Counted from the first letter of the stretch, positions 26,095 through 35,053 are shown. The stretch is DNA of 64,000 nt from Gordonia oryzae (GCF_003797185.1 NZ_RKMH01000019.1:1-64000); one strand, 5' to 3'. Notes: a model not told the origin generated them from the sequence alone. Program-made: numbers and translations.

Positions 26095-27165
26095 ATGACC
26101 GGACCGGACTCGACTGAACTGACGCCCCACGGCTCGCGCAGCGTAATCCTCACCGTGGCCGAGATCATCGACGAGACCCCCGACGCACGGTCGATCGTCT
26201 TCGAACTCCCCGACACGGCCAAAGAGGCGTTCACCCAGTACAAGTCGGGCCAATTCCTCACCCTGCGCATCCCGAGCGAGCAGACCGGGTCGGTGGCCCG
26301 ATGCTACTCGCTGGCCTCCTCTCCCGGCCGCGACGAGTTGCCCAAGGTGACGGTCAAGCGCACCGTCGGCGGCTACGGGTCGAACTGGGTGTGCGACAAC
26401 CTCTCCGCGGGCTCGCAGATCGAGGTACTACCCCCGTCAGGGGTGTTCACCCCGCGATCGATCAACGAACCGCTCCTGCTGATCGCCGCGGGCAGCGGGG
26501 TGACCCCGGTGATGTCGATCCTCAAGACCGCGCTGGCGTCCGGAAGCAGCACCATCGCGTTCTTTTACGCCAATCGCAGCCCCGAAGACGTCATCTTCGC
26601 CGATGAACTGCGCGAGCTGCAGACCGCACACGCAGACCGGCTGGTCGTGATCCACTGGCTCGAGACCCTGCAGGGCCTGCCCCGCGCCGAGTCCCTGGCA
26701 ACGATCTTCGGCGCCTTCCGCGGCCACGCCGCCTACATGTGCGGCCCCGGCCCCTTCATGGACACCGTGCACCAGGCGCTACACACTGCGGGCTTCGCCC
26801 ACCACGATGTTCACGCCGAGGTCTACAACTCACTCTCCGGTGATCCTTTCGTCGACGTCGTCCTCGATGAGGTGAGTGCCGAGGAGCAGGCCGATGCCGC
26901 GACCGTTGAGGTCCAACTCGACGGCGAGACCCACGAACTGACCTGGCCCCGCACACGCACCCTGATCGAGATCATGCTCGAGGCCGGACTCGATGCGCCG
27001 TACTCGTGCCAGGAGGGCGAATGCGGTTCCTGCGCATGCACTCTCACCGATGGAAGCGTCGAGATGGACAACTCGGGTGCACTCGATCCCGAGGACATCG
27101 CCGACGGCTATATCCTCGGATGCCAGGCCCATCCGACGTCCGACCGACTACGAGTCGAGTTCTGA
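26095..27165 (+). CDS. kshB: 3-ketosteroid 9-alpha-hydroxylase reductase, KshB-like
   Basis: This 356-residue ferredoxin reductase has a flavin domain with RCYSLASSP (about residues 68-76). An NAD domain with AAGSGVTPVMSILKTAL and YMCGPGPFMDTV follows. The C-terminal plant-type 2Fe-2S domain has CQEGECGSCAC (CX4CX2C) and a final Cys in ILGCQAHP. KshB passes electrons from NADH to the Rieske oxygenase KshA, which opens the steroid B ring. The KstR operator upstream supports the steroid role over other reductases of this family. kshA is not in the window. Confidence 0.85.
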   Translation: MTGPDSTELTPHGSRSVILTVAEIIDETPDARSIVFELPDTAKEAFTQYKSGQFLTLRIPSEQTGSVARCYSLASSPGRDELPKVTVKRTVGGYGSNWVCDNLSAGSQIEVLPPSGVFTPRSINEPLLLIAAGSGVTPVMSILKTALASGSSTIAFFYANRSPEDVIFADELRELQTAHADRLVVIHWLETLQGLPRAESLATIFGAFRGHAAYMCGPGPFMDTVHQALHTAGFAHHDVHAEVYNSLSGDPFVDVVLDEVSAEEQADAATVEVQLDGETHELTWPRTRTLIEIMLEAGLDAPYSCQEGECGSCACTLTDGSVEMDNSGALDPEDIADGYILGCQAHPTSDRLRVEF

Positions 27166-27166
27166 G

Positions 27167-27544
27167 GTGCTCTCACGCCTATCCCCCAACCAGCTCGCCC
27201 GCACCCTCGCCGGGATGCTGCTGACCATCGGCACCCTGCACTTCGTAGCGCCGAAACCCTTCGACGAGATCATCCCGGAGGAGATCCCTGCCGACCCGCG
27301 CATACTGACCTACGCATCCGGTCTCACCGAGGTCACCCTCGGCGTGGGACTTCTCGTCCCGGCCACCCGCAAGTCGTCCGCCGCCGCAGCCGCGGCCCTG
27401 TTCGTCGCGGTGTACCCGGCCAACATCAACATGGTCCGGCTGTGGTGGCACAAGCCTGTGCTCTACAAGGCGATCGTCCTCGGACGACTGCCACTGCAGT
27501 TCCCGCTGATCGCTGCCGCGATCAAGGTGTTCCGCGCGTCCTGA
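27167..27544 (+). CDS. Small DoxX-like membrane protein
   Basis: This 125-residue protein has four hydrophobic helices, including LARTLAGMLLTIGTLHFVAP and SAAAAAALFVAVYPANINMV. That pattern matches small DoxX/DUF4267-type membrane proteins. GTG 27167 starts two bases after the kshB stop, so it is co-transcribed and probably KstR controlled. The reductase's own 3' end contains GAGG as a ribosome site. Its function is unknown. A lone minisatellite core (27554-27565) lies just after its stop. Confidence 0.7.
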   Translation: MLSRLSPNQLARTLAGMLLTIGTLHFVAPKPFDEIIPEEIPADPRILTYASGLTEVTLGVGLLVPATRKSSAAAAAALFVAVYPANINMVRLWWHKPVLYKAIVLGRLPLQFPLIAAAIKVFRAS

Positions 27545-27667
27545 CGATCGAGAGCGCTGTCGGCCAACCCTGGGCGCGAGGGTGCACTCGGCCGAGTTCT
27601 ACCGTGGATCGGTGTCCGCGACCCGAATTTCCCAGCCCGGTGATCACCAACGGCCCGGTGACGACGC

Positions 27668-29023
27668 GTGAGGGCGCCGGACTCCCGTGATCTCACACCG
27701 GAAACGCCCGAACAGGACACCGGTGCACGGGTTCTCGTCTGGCTGACCATTGTCGCCACGATCGCCGGTGCGATCACCGGCCTGATCGGCGGGACATTCC
27801 GGTGGCTGCTGATCCGCGCCGATCACCTGCGGGCCGATCTGATCGACTGGACCCATCATCACGGACCCGCCGCCTGGCTGATACCCGTGGTGATCTCGGC
27901 CGCCGCGGCGCTCGTCGCGGCGCTGATCACTCGAGGGGAACCGCGCGCCGCCGGCAGCGGCATCCAGCATGTGGAGGCCGTCGAACGCGGCGAGGCCGCA
28001 CCACCTCCGGCCTCGGTCATCCCGGCCCGCTTTGTCGGCGGCCTGCTGGTCATCGGCGTCGGTGGCATGGTCCTCGGTCGGGAAGGCCCGACGGTGCACA
28101 TGGGCGCCGCGATCGGCGCGCTCACCGGACGCGTGTGCCGCGCCACGCTGCGCGAGATCCGGGTTCTGCAGACCACGTTGTCGGGCGCGGGCCTCGCCGT
28201 CGCATTCAACGCACCGATCAGCGGCACCCTGTTCTGCATCGAGGAGATCGCCAAGACCGTCAAGGTGCGCTACGTCCTCTGGACGATGGCCGCAGTCGCC
28301 GCAGGCACCGTGTGCAGTCGCTTGATCGTCGGCAACCATCCCGACTTCGTCCTCCCGCAGATCACTTCCGTTGCGTTGTCCTCACTTCCGGTGTTCGTCG
28401 TCTTCGGCGTCGTGGTCGGGATGCTCGGCGTCGCCTATAACTGGCTGATCCGTGCATGTCTGAGCGGCTTTGCGGCCATCCCCCGGGTGCCCGGCCCGGT
28501 GAAGGCCGCGATCATCGGGGCGATCATCGGGGCGGTGCTGACCATCGACTCTGATCTCGGTGGCGGCGGTGACGATCTGACGCAGAACATCCTGTCCGGT
28601 CAGCATCTGGCCTTCTGGGCGATCGTGATGCTGCTGGCGATCCGCTTCGTCGCCGGTCCGGTGTCGTATTCGGCGGGCACGCCGGGCGGCATCTTCGCCC
28701 CCATGCTGGCGCTCGGCGCGATGACCGGCCTCATCGCCTCCCGGCTGATCGATCTGGTCTCGCCGGGCTACGGACACGAGTTGTTGTTGCCACTGATGAT
28801 CGTGGGCATGTCGTCGTTCTTCACCGCCGTGGTCCGGGCGCCGTTCACCGGCGCGGTGCTGGTGATGGAGATGACCTCGACGACCTCGGTCGCGGTGTCG
28901 GTGCTCGCCGCCGGGGCCGCCACGATGATCGTCGCCGAGTTGGTGCGTTCGCCGCCGATCTACGACGATCTACGCGAACGCATGTTGCGTCAGTGGAAGG
29001 GACGCGAGGCCGAAGGCGTCTGA
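27668..29023 (+). CDS. ClC-family H+/Cl- antiporter
   Basis: This 451-residue protein has the ClC helix pattern and motifs. GSGIQ is the first selectivity loop. GREGPTVHMGA holds the external gating glutamate. LFCIEEI holds the internal proton-pathway glutamate, which marks an exchanger rather than a channel. GTPGGIFAPMLALGA completes the filter. No CBS domains are present. The protein probably exchanges chloride for protons across the cytoplasmic membrane, for example in acid stress. GTG 27668 is the first credible start. It shows no operon link to its neighbours and converges with the AlkD-type gene. Confidence 0.88.
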   Translation: MRAPDSRDLTPETPEQDTGARVLVWLTIVATIAGAITGLIGGTFRWLLIRADHLRADLIDWTHHHGPAAWLIPVVISAAAALVAALITRGEPRAAGSGIQHVEAVERGEAAPPPASVIPARFVGGLLVIGVGGMVLGREGPTVHMGAAIGALTGRVCRATLREIRVLQTTLSGAGLAVAFNAPISGTLFCIEEIAKTVKVRYVLWTMAAVAAGTVCSRLIVGNHPDFVLPQITSVALSSLPVFVVFGVVVGMLGVAYNWLIRACLSGFAAIPRVPGPVKAAIIGAIIGAVLTIDSDLGGGGDDLTQNILSGQHLAFWAIVMLLAIRFVAGPVSYSAGTPGGIFAPMLALGAMTGLIASRLIDLVSPGYGHELLLPLMIVGMSSFFTAVVRAPFTGAVLVMEMTSTTSVAVSVLAAGAATMIVAELVRSPPIYDDLRERMLRQWKGREAEGV

Positions 29024-29050
29024 GGCGCCGGTGCCGACGGCCCGTGCGAC

Positions 29051-29776
29051 TCACCGCAACGCGCGGTAGCGGACTCGCGTCGCGGGATCGAGATGCTCGA
29101 TCGCATACCGCAGTGCGGTGCGCCCCATCGACGCCGCGTGCTCGTCGAGATAGTCGGTGAGCGTTGACCTCCCGACGCGCTTGCCCATCTCGCGCAGCAT
29201 CCAACCCAAGGCTTTCTGAATGAGGTCACGCCGATCGTCGACGACGAGCGGCGCCACCGCCAGCATGGGGCGGGCATCGCCCTCACGCAGGTGGGCGTGG
29301 GTACCGACGATACCGACCCGCCGGTGCCAGAGCCGTTCGTCGGCGGCGAGGTCGACGAGCGCGAAGTGGTCACCGATCCGTTCACACCAGCGCCCGAGAA
29401 CCGGTGCGGCCGAGGTGTCGACGAGATCCCAATTGTTCACATACCCGTTGTCGACGGCCCTGCGGTAGTCACCGACCCACGCGCGAGCGCCGGCACCGTC
29501 GGCCCGCGTGGACTCCTGTGCCATGAGAAGCAGTGCGAGAAACCGGATCTCGTGGACCGGTGAGCTCAGCAGCTCACCGACCGCACCGCGGTCGACGCCG
29601 CGCCACCGACGGGCGAGCGCGCGCAGCTGCGGCACCGCGACCCCGACGAACTCGTCGCCCTCACCGTAACCACCGGGCCGCGCCTGCAGATAGCGCGCGA
29701 TGCGCGATGCCTGCTCTGGGTCGCCGAGTTCGCGGACCGCAGAAATCACCTGCGCGGGAACAGAATCCACGGGCAC
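29051..29776 (-). CDS. DNA alkylation repair protein, AlkD-like HEAT-repeat glycosylase
   Basis: This 241-residue, all-helical protein has AlkD features: YLQARPGGYGEGDEFVGV near the start, then EIRFLALLLMAQ, YVNNWDLVDTSA, LWHRRVGIVGTHAHLREGD and LIQKALGWMLREMGKR. These are the HEAT-like repeats that hold DNA, including the conserved NWDLVD and WxxR-type residues. AlkD removes positively charged alkyl-purines. GTG 29776 lies 7 bp after the stop of the FAD reductase gene, so the two are probably co-transcribed. Confidence 0.88.
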   Translation of the reverse strand: MPVDSVPAQVISAVRELGDPEQASRIARYLQARPGGYGEGDEFVGVAVPQLRALARRWRGVDRGAVGELLSSPVHEIRFLALLLMAQESTRADGAGARAWVGDYRRAVDNGYVNNWDLVDTSAAPVLGRWCERIGDHFALVDLAADERLWHRRVGIVGTHAHLREGDARPMLAVAPLVVDDRRDLIQKALGWMLREMGKRVGRSTLTDYLDEHAASMGRTALRYAIEHLDPATRVRYRALR

Positions 29777-29783
29777 CGCGCGG

Positions 29784-30992
29784 TCAGAGAAGGTCCGCGA
29801 CCGGTGTCGGGGTCGCCAGCTTGGGGCGTGTCTTCATCACCGGACCCGCCTTGCCCGCGCCGACCACCCCGGTGAGGATTCCGTCGCGACTGTAGTAGGC
29901 CAGGAACTTCGTGCCGTCGTCGGAGACGATGTGCACGTCGTCATCGGCGCGCGGATGCCCGAGTGCCTGGATCTTCACCGTGAACTGGTCACTCCAGAAG
30001 TACGGCACCGCGGCGGTGATCAGCGCCCCCTCACCTCCGGCGATCTGATGGGCGACCACCGCAGCCTGTTCGACGGTGTGATTCCAGTGCTCGACCCGCC
30101 GTGCGGCGGGCGAACCGTCGGCCCAGTTGGCGACGTCCCCGATCGCGTATACGTGTGGTGCGCTGGTCTTTCCGACGCCATCGCAGGCGATCCCACCGCC
30201 GGTCTCACGCGGGGCGAACCCGATACCCGATCCCTCGAGGTAGTCGGTGACCGGGATCGAGCCGATGCCGACGACGACGATGTCGGCGGGCAGTTCTGCG
30301 CCATCGGCCAGACGGACCGCCCGCACCGCACCCGAGTCGTCGCCGACGATCTCCGAAACCCCTATGCCCGCACGGACATCGACCCCGTTGGCGGTGTGCA
30401 TCCGGGCCACCAGTGTCCCGATCGGTTCGCCGAGCGCCTGCGCCAGCGGGGTCGGCGCCGGTTCGACGAGCGAGACCCGTACACCGCGTTCGGTCAGGCT
30501 CGCCGCGACCTCGCAACCGATGAAGCCGGCACCGATGACGACGGCGGTCTGCGCACCGTCGATGTCCGAGCGCAGGGCGACCGCGTCGTCGAAGGTGCGC
30601 AGGGTGTGCACGCCCGCAAGGTGTTCAGCACCGGGAAAGGCCCGCGGGGCAAGCCCGGTGGCGAGCACCAGGTCGTCGTAGGGGACGCTCTCGATGTCAT
30701 CGGTACCGGGGCCATGCACGGTGACGGTTGCGGCCCGCGGGTCGACAGCGGTAACCCGTTGACCGAGTCGCAGGGTGATCGACGACTCGGTGTAGAACTC
30801 GGCCGGCTTGAGCTCGACGCGGTCCTCCTTGCCCAGCAGCACCGTCTTCGACAGCGGCGGCCGATCGTAGGGAGCGTAGGGCTCGGCGCCGATCAGTGTG
30901 ATCGGCTCCTCGTGTCCATTGGTACGCAGGTTCTCTGCGAGGCGGACGGCCCCGAGTCCCGCACCGACCACCACGACACCTGCTGCACTCAT
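29784..30992 (-). CDS. FAD-dependent ferredoxin/rubredoxin reductase
   Basis: This 402-residue enzyme has an FAD fold at the N-terminus (VVVVGAGLGAVRLAENLR), the family motif YDRPPLSKTVL, LATGLAPRAFPG, and an NAD fold AVVIGAGFIGCEVAASL. A second FAD motif is HVYAIGDVANW. A C-terminal reductase domain with YFWSDQFTVKIQALG closes the protein. Such enzymes (rhodocoxin or putidaredoxin reductase type) reduce ferredoxins for P450s or Rieske oxygenases. ATG 30992 is chosen because GAGGG lies upstream; the longer frame overlaps the neighbouring gene region. No ferredoxin or P450 gene is adjacent. Confidence 0.88.
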   Translation of the reverse strand: MSAAGVVVVGAGLGAVRLAENLRTNGHEEPITLIGAEPYAPYDRPPLSKTVLLGKEDRVELKPAEFYTESSITLRLGQRVTAVDPRAATVTVHGPGTDDIESVPYDDLVLATGLAPRAFPGAEHLAGVHTLRTFDDAVALRSDIDGAQTAVVIGAGFIGCEVAASLTERGVRVSLVEPAPTPLAQALGEPIGTLVARMHTANGVDVRAGIGVSEIVGDDSGAVRAVRLADGAELPADIVVVGIGSIPVTDYLEGSGIGFAPRETGGGIACDGVGKTSAPHVYAIGDVANWADGSPAARRVEHWNHTVEQAAVVAHQIAGGEGALITAAVPYFWSDQFTVKIQALGHPRADDDVHIVSDDGTKFLAYYSRDGILTGVVGAGKAGPVMKTRPKLATPTPVADLL

Positions 30993-31057
30993 CCTCGGTT
31001 CTTGCCCTCTCGTCGACTGTGCTGCCCGCGTCAGCGGATCGAATGTCGCTGCCCGCA

Positions 31058-31690
31058 TCAGCGGGTGACGTCCCCCACCGGTCGGACGTCGGCGAGCAGC
31101 CAGATGTGGTTCACCTTACGCATGACCAACCACTTTGCGGTAGATGCATGGTCGCCGCCCGCACCGGCTCCGGCCCCCGGTGGACCGGCTCCGCCCCCGC
31201 GCGCACTCCCGTCGGGCACCGCCACCGTCTGGTCGAGAAAGGCGAGCAGACGTGCGTCGTCGGCGTGGAACTCCCCGACCGCCATGCCCACCACGCTCAC
31301 CGTCATCTGGGCCGACGCGGCAACCGCATCCGGCAGGACGACGTCGGCACGCTCGGCGTCGTATCGCGTGAGCAGCGGGTCGCTCAGATGGGCGCGCACC
31401 GCGTCGGGCGCCGGGGGGTGCGGCCCGCCGAAGGTCATCAGTGCGGTGACGGCGCTCGTCGCGGCCCGTTCGAGGTCTGCACGGTCGGTGTCGGTGGGAC
31501 GCGGGGTCTGCCGATACGCCTGGGTCCAGGCGACGGCGGCGACCACCAGCGCGGTCAAGGTCAGCGCCGCGATCGCCACCAGGGCCCGGCGTGCGCGCCG
31601 CGACATCCGCGGCGGTGCGGCGAGCGGCCGGACTCGGTGACGCTGAGTCCAGGAGAGCCGCCGGCTCGGGGTGACACGCGGCGCGATCAT
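31058..31690 (-). CDS. Orphan Mce-associated membrane protein, fourth of the set
   Basis: This 210-residue protein has a basic N-terminus, one membrane helix (about residues 38-58, LVAIAALTLTALVVAAVAW) and an extracytoplasmic alpha-beta domain ending WLLADVRPVGDVT. That C-terminal WLL(x)DV pattern is typical of Mce-associated (Mas/Mam) proteins. A Gly/Ala/Pro-rich loop (about residues 175-190) is unusual. The start overlaps the upstream stop by four bases. It is the last of four overlapping genes of this type. Confidence 0.75.
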   Translation of the reverse strand: MIAPRVTPSRRLSWTQRHRVRPLAAPPRMSRRARRALVAIAALTLTALVVAAVAWTQAYRQTPRPTDTDRADLERAATSAVTALMTFGGPHPPAPDAVRAHLSDPLLTRYDAERADVVLPDAVAASAQMTVSVVGMAVGEFHADDARLLAFLDQTVAVPDGSARGGGAGPPGAGAGAGGDHASTAKWLVMRKVNHIWLLADVRPVGDVTR

Positions 31691-32310
31691 GCCGGTACCG
31701 CCGAGTCGACGAGCCAGCCGGCGTCGGTGCGGGTCATCCACACCGTGAGGGTAAGGCGGTCGGCCTGCGGATCTCCGCCGAGCAGAACGGCATTGGATGC
31801 CTGTACGACCACCAGCACCTGTGCGCGGGAACCGGGATCATCGGACCCGGGATCGGTGACGAGCCCGGCCGAGAGCACCCGTCCGGCACTCGGCGCGGTC
31901 TGGGCGGCAACGGCAGCCGACAGGGCCGCGCCGGCCAGCTCGAGACGCTTCTTCTGCGCGCCGGTACTCAGGGCAAGCACCCGTTGGACGTAGGCCTCGG
32001 CGTGTGCCGGGTCCGAGGTCACCATGCTCGTGGTGGCCGATCGGGCCGCCGCGAGGACCTCGCCGTCGAGGTCGGTGCGCTCGGTAGCCCGGTGATCGAG
32101 CACCGCGAGCGTGCTCGCCCCGACGATCAGCACCACCGCCACCAGTGCGGCGACCACGAGCGCGCGACGCACCCATCGCGAACGCCTCACCGCGCGTGCC
32201 CGCAGGTCGTCGGCGGCGGCGATCCGCGCGACGCGGGCAGCGCGCAGGGCGTGTATCACCCGCTCCTGCGCGAGGCGTTGCCGCGCAGTGGGGTCGGTCG
32301 GCGGGGTCAC
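31687..32310 (-). CDS. Orphan Mce-associated membrane protein, third of the set
   Basis: This 207-residue protein has a basic, Arg-rich N-terminus. One membrane helix (about residues 50-70, VVAALVAVVLIVGASTLAVL) follows, then an NTF2-like extracytoplasmic domain ending TDAGWLVDSAVPA. GTG 32310 overlaps the previous stop (GTGA). Mce-associated proteins stabilise Mce lipid importers, or act with distant ones when orphaned (OmamA/OmamB in mycobacteria). Confidence 0.75.
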   Translation of the reverse strand: MTPPTDPTARQRLAQERVIHALRAARVARIAAADDLRARAVRRSRWVRRALVVAALVAVVLIVGASTLAVLDHRATERTDLDGEVLAAARSATTSMVTSDPAHAEAYVQRVLALSTGAQKKRLELAGAALSAAVAAQTAPSAGRVLSAGLVTDPGSDDPGSRAQVLVVVQASNAVLLGGDPQADRLTLTVWMTRTDAGWLVDSAVPA

Positions 32311-32855
32311 GAGACCACCTCGGCATCACGTAGCAACCATCGTCGGTCGTGACGCACGAAACCCGCTCGGAGCGTGAGATGTTCGGCGCTCTCCTGTACT
32401 GCATTCTCCTGACCGGAGTTCTTCGGACCGTTCTCGCTGCGGGTCAGCACGGTCGCACGGATCAGGGCGTCACCGTCCTCGCGACCGGTGTCGATGATCG
32501 CGACCGTGTCGGGATGCCACCGGACCGACACCGTGCCCGCGGGCGGAGCGCGATGCAGTTGCGCGGCAAACGATCCGACGAAGTCTCCGGCCACCAGGGT
32601 GCGGGCGCGAGCCCGATCGGTCTGCCAAGTGGCGGTGTCGACGGAGAACACCTGCGCGACGATCTCACCGGCATGAGCACGCAGCGAGTCCCGATTGTCG
32701 GCGGTCCGTCGCTGATCGATCGACGAGGTCGCGGCGGCGATCACCACGGCCACCAGTGCGGCGATCATGACGACTGCCATCACCGCAGCCACCAGCGCCG
32801 CGCCGGGTGCGACGATGCGGTCACGAGTGGCAGAGGTGCGCGGAAAAAGCCTCAT
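32307..32855 (-). CDS. Orphan Mce-associated membrane protein, second of the set
   Basis: This 182-residue protein has a membrane helix at about residues 18-42 (ALVAAVMAVVMIAALVAVVI), an NTF2-like domain with SVRWHPDTVAII, and the ending RHDRRWLLRDAEVVS. It overlaps both neighbours by four bases. The polar insert around GPKNSGQENAVQESAEH (about residues 145-160) lies between the last strands. Confidence 0.75.
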   Translation of the reverse strand: MRLFPRTSATRDRIVAPGAALVAAVMAVVMIAALVAVVIAAATSSIDQRRTADNRDSLRAHAGEIVAQVFSVDTATWQTDRARARTLVAGDFVGSFAAQLHRAPPAGTVSVRWHPDTVAIIDTGREDGDALIRATVLTRSENGPKNSGQENAVQESAEHLTLRAGFVRHDRRWLLRDAEVVS

Positions 32856-33448
32856 GGGAGGTATTGCACCGCCGCGACCTTGAGCCGGCCGGAATCGTCG
32901 GCGACGGCCAGCCGCAACCGGAACGCACGGTCGGCCACGGCCTGCCCAGTGTGCTGGTAGGCCACCGTCGCCGCGACGAGCACGACGGCGGAATCGGTGG
33001 TGCGCGTGACGATTGCGGCGCCGTCGATGGAGGCACTCGCCGCGGTTCCACTGCGCCGGACGAATGCCGTGTAGGCGTCCGCCGATTGGGCGAATTCATC
33101 GTAGAAGGCACCGGTCGCATCATCGAGTACCGTTTGAACCCGTTGCGGTGCAGCCTGATCGGGACTCAACAACTCTGCGACGAGGTCGGTGGCGACGGCG
33201 GTGAAATCGGCGTCTGTCCAGGAATTCGAGGCACGTATCCAGGCCGCCACACCGAATCCCGCGACCACCACTGCAGCGGTCAGGACCAGCGCGCAGGCCG
33301 TCCACCACCATCGCGACAGCGGGGCGATCCGACCGTTCGCCCGGCGCACCTCGTCAAGATCGTCGACCGCGCGCCGCAACTCACGGCGGGCCGCCCGGTC
33401 CGCCCGGATCGACGGGGATGCCGATGTCGGCGGTGTCGGCCACGGCAT
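32852..33448 (-). CDS. Orphan Mce-associated membrane protein, first of the set
   Basis: This 198-residue protein has a polar N-terminus. A helix at about residues 50-72 (WTACALVLTAAVVVAGFGVAA) follows, then an NTF2-like domain ending RLKVAAVQYLP. ATG 33448 has AAGGAGG 8 nt upstream; the TTG two codons earlier is too close to that site. It leads the four-gene block. No yrbE or mce genes lie in the window, so the set is orphan here. Confidence 0.78.
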   Translation of the reverse strand: MPWPTPPTSASPSIRADRAARRELRRAVDDLDEVRRANGRIAPLSRWWWTACALVLTAAVVVAGFGVAAWIRASNSWTDADFTAVATDLVAELLSPDQAAPQRVQTVLDDATGAFYDEFAQSADAYTAFVRRSGTAASASIDGAAIVTRTTDSAVVLVAATVAYQHTGQAVADRAFRLRLAVADDSGRLKVAAVQYLP

Positions 33449-33500
33449 CGTCAACGCCTCCTTGCCAGCACCGCACGATCATAACGCGGCGCCGTGACGC

Positions 33501-34373
33501 TCAGGATATCGCGCGCCCCCGCATCCGGGCATCGTAGTCGGCTCGGCCGGCCGAGTCGTAGTCGAGGAAGATCCGGTCGAGTCCGGTGTGTCGGCGCGTC
33601 AGACGTTTGAATGCCTGCGGGAAGACCGGATTGGCGTCCACCCACCGCATCGCCCGCGGGGCGGCCACACGGGTACGCGGCTCGGCGATGACCCCGACAA
33701 CGGCGGCGGCCACGACCTCGGGTTCGACGGTCTGGATGTAGCGATTGGTCGCCAGGCCCGAGATCAGGCCGGTGCGAGTGAAGGTTGGCATCACGGTGCT
33801 CACCCGCACACCGTGGTCGGACAGTTCGGCGTCGAGGGCCTCGGAGAACTCGATGACCCCCGATTTCGCGGCGTTGTAGACGGCCAAACCCGGCATCGGC
33901 AACCGGCCGGCAACCGAGGCGATGTTGACGATCTGCCCGGACCGCCGGGCCATCATTCGTTGCGCGGCAAGCTGACTGCCGGTGATGACGCCGATCAGGT
34001 CGATATCGAAGGTCCGGCGGATCAATGCCTCGTCAAACTCGAGGAAGGAACCGACGGGCATGATCCCGGCGTTGTTGATCAGCACATCCACCGGCCCCAG
34101 GCGCCGTTCGACCTCGTCGAGGAAGGCGGCGAAACTCGCCCGGTCGGTGACGTCGACCTCGACCCCCTCCACCCCGAGGTCGGCGGCGGCCTTGGCCAGG
34201 ACCTCGTTGTCGACGTCGCCGATCGCCACCCGCGCCCCGAAGTCGAGGAGTTGACCGGCGGTCTGACGGCCGATACCGCGTGCGCCGCCGGTGATCACCA
34301 CGACCTTGTCGGCCAGCCGGGCCCGCACCTCGTCGTGCCCGATTCCACCGAATCGGTTGCTGCGCATACTCAT
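33501..34373 (-). CDS. Short-chain dehydrogenase/reductase
   Basis: This 290-residue SDR has ITGGARGIGRQTAGQLLDFG (about residues 28-47), the acidic residue after strand 2 (GDVDNE, indicating NAD preference), NNAG, the catalytic Ser in NIASVAGRLPM and YNAAKSG. The C-terminal 60 residues extend the usual fold, as in SDRs acting on lipid-like substrates. AGGGGAG lies upstream of ATG 34373; another ATG two codons later is possible. The TetR gene lies 56 bp upstream on the same strand, so the pair is probably an operon. The substrate is unknown. Confidence 0.82.
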   Translation of the reverse strand: MSMRSNRFGGIGHDEVRARLADKVVVITGGARGIGRQTAGQLLDFGARVAIGDVDNEVLAKAAADLGVEGVEVDVTDRASFAAFLDEVERRLGPVDVLINNAGIMPVGSFLEFDEALIRRTFDIDLIGVITGSQLAAQRMMARRSGQIVNIASVAGRLPMPGLAVYNAAKSGVIEFSEALDAELSDHGVRVSTVMPTFTRTGLISGLATNRYIQTVEPEVVAAAVVGVIAEPRTRVAAPRAMRWVDANPVFPQAFKRLTRRHTGLDRIFLDYDSAGRADYDARMRGRAIS

Positions 34374-34429
34374 CGATTACTCCCCTGGGTGAGATCACGG
34401 ACTGACTTCGGTTGTGCCGCCCTGGGCGG

Positions 34430-35053
34430 TCACCAGATCATCGGTGCGAGGAACTTCTCCGCGAAGGCCCGCACCCGCTCCGGCTCCCGCCGCGCATCGT
34501 CGGAGGCCGGTGTCTCCAGGAATGAGATGACCAGGCGCACATGAATTTCGACGGCCTCGAGAAGATCCTCATCGGGCATCTGCGCACCGGCGGTGCGCAG
34601 GGTCGCGGCGACACGTCCAGTGGCGACGTCGATGAACAGGGCGGTCACCGACGCGGTGATCGGTGCCATGTCGTGGTCGGTCAGGACGAGCCGGCGCATC
34701 AGGGGTTCGTCGGAGATCATCGCTGCGCCCGCGGCGAAGGCCTCGACGACCGCCTCACGCGGACCGAGGCCGCGGACCGCGTCGACCAGCCGGGCCATGC
34801 CGCGTTCGTAGAGTTCCTCGGCTACGCCGAGCAGCAGCGACTCCTTGTTGGGGAACCGCCGATACAGCGTGGACCGGGAGACACCGGCGCGTGTGGCGAC
34901 CTCGTCGACGTTCGCGCGGCGCACCCCGACCTCGGTGAACTCCGCCTCGGCCGCGGCGATGATCGCGCTGTTCTGATCGGCGGGACTATCGGTGTTGCGC
35001 ACTTTGCGGCGACGGCCCTGCTCGGCGTGGGAGCCCGGCGCGCCCGGGGTCAT
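34430..35053 (-). CDS. TetR-family transcriptional regulator
   Basis: This 207-residue regulator has the HTH in AAEAEFTEVGVRRANVDEVA, then AGVSRSTLYRRFPNKESLLL (about residues 30-75). The ligand domain has LVLTDHDMAPITASVTALF. ATG 35053 has GGGGG upstream and overlaps a possible small ORF by four bases. It probably controls the SDR downstream and perhaps itself; an inverted repeat at 35345-35360 is a candidate operator. Confidence 0.85.
   Translation of the reverse strand: MTPGAPGSHAEQGRRRKVRNTDSPADQNSAIIAAAEAEFTEVGVRRANVDEVATRAGVSRSTLYRRFPNKESLLLGVAEELYERGMARLVDAVRGLGPREAVVEAFAAGAAMISDEPLMRRLVLTDHDMAPITASVTALFIDVATGRVAATLRTAGAQMPDEDLLEAVEIHVRLVISFLETPASDDARREPERVRAFAEKFLAPMIW

Noticed and set aside
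31058..33448. Full mce operon
   Set aside because: Only Mce-associated proteins are present; no YrbE permease or MCE-domain protein is found in the window.
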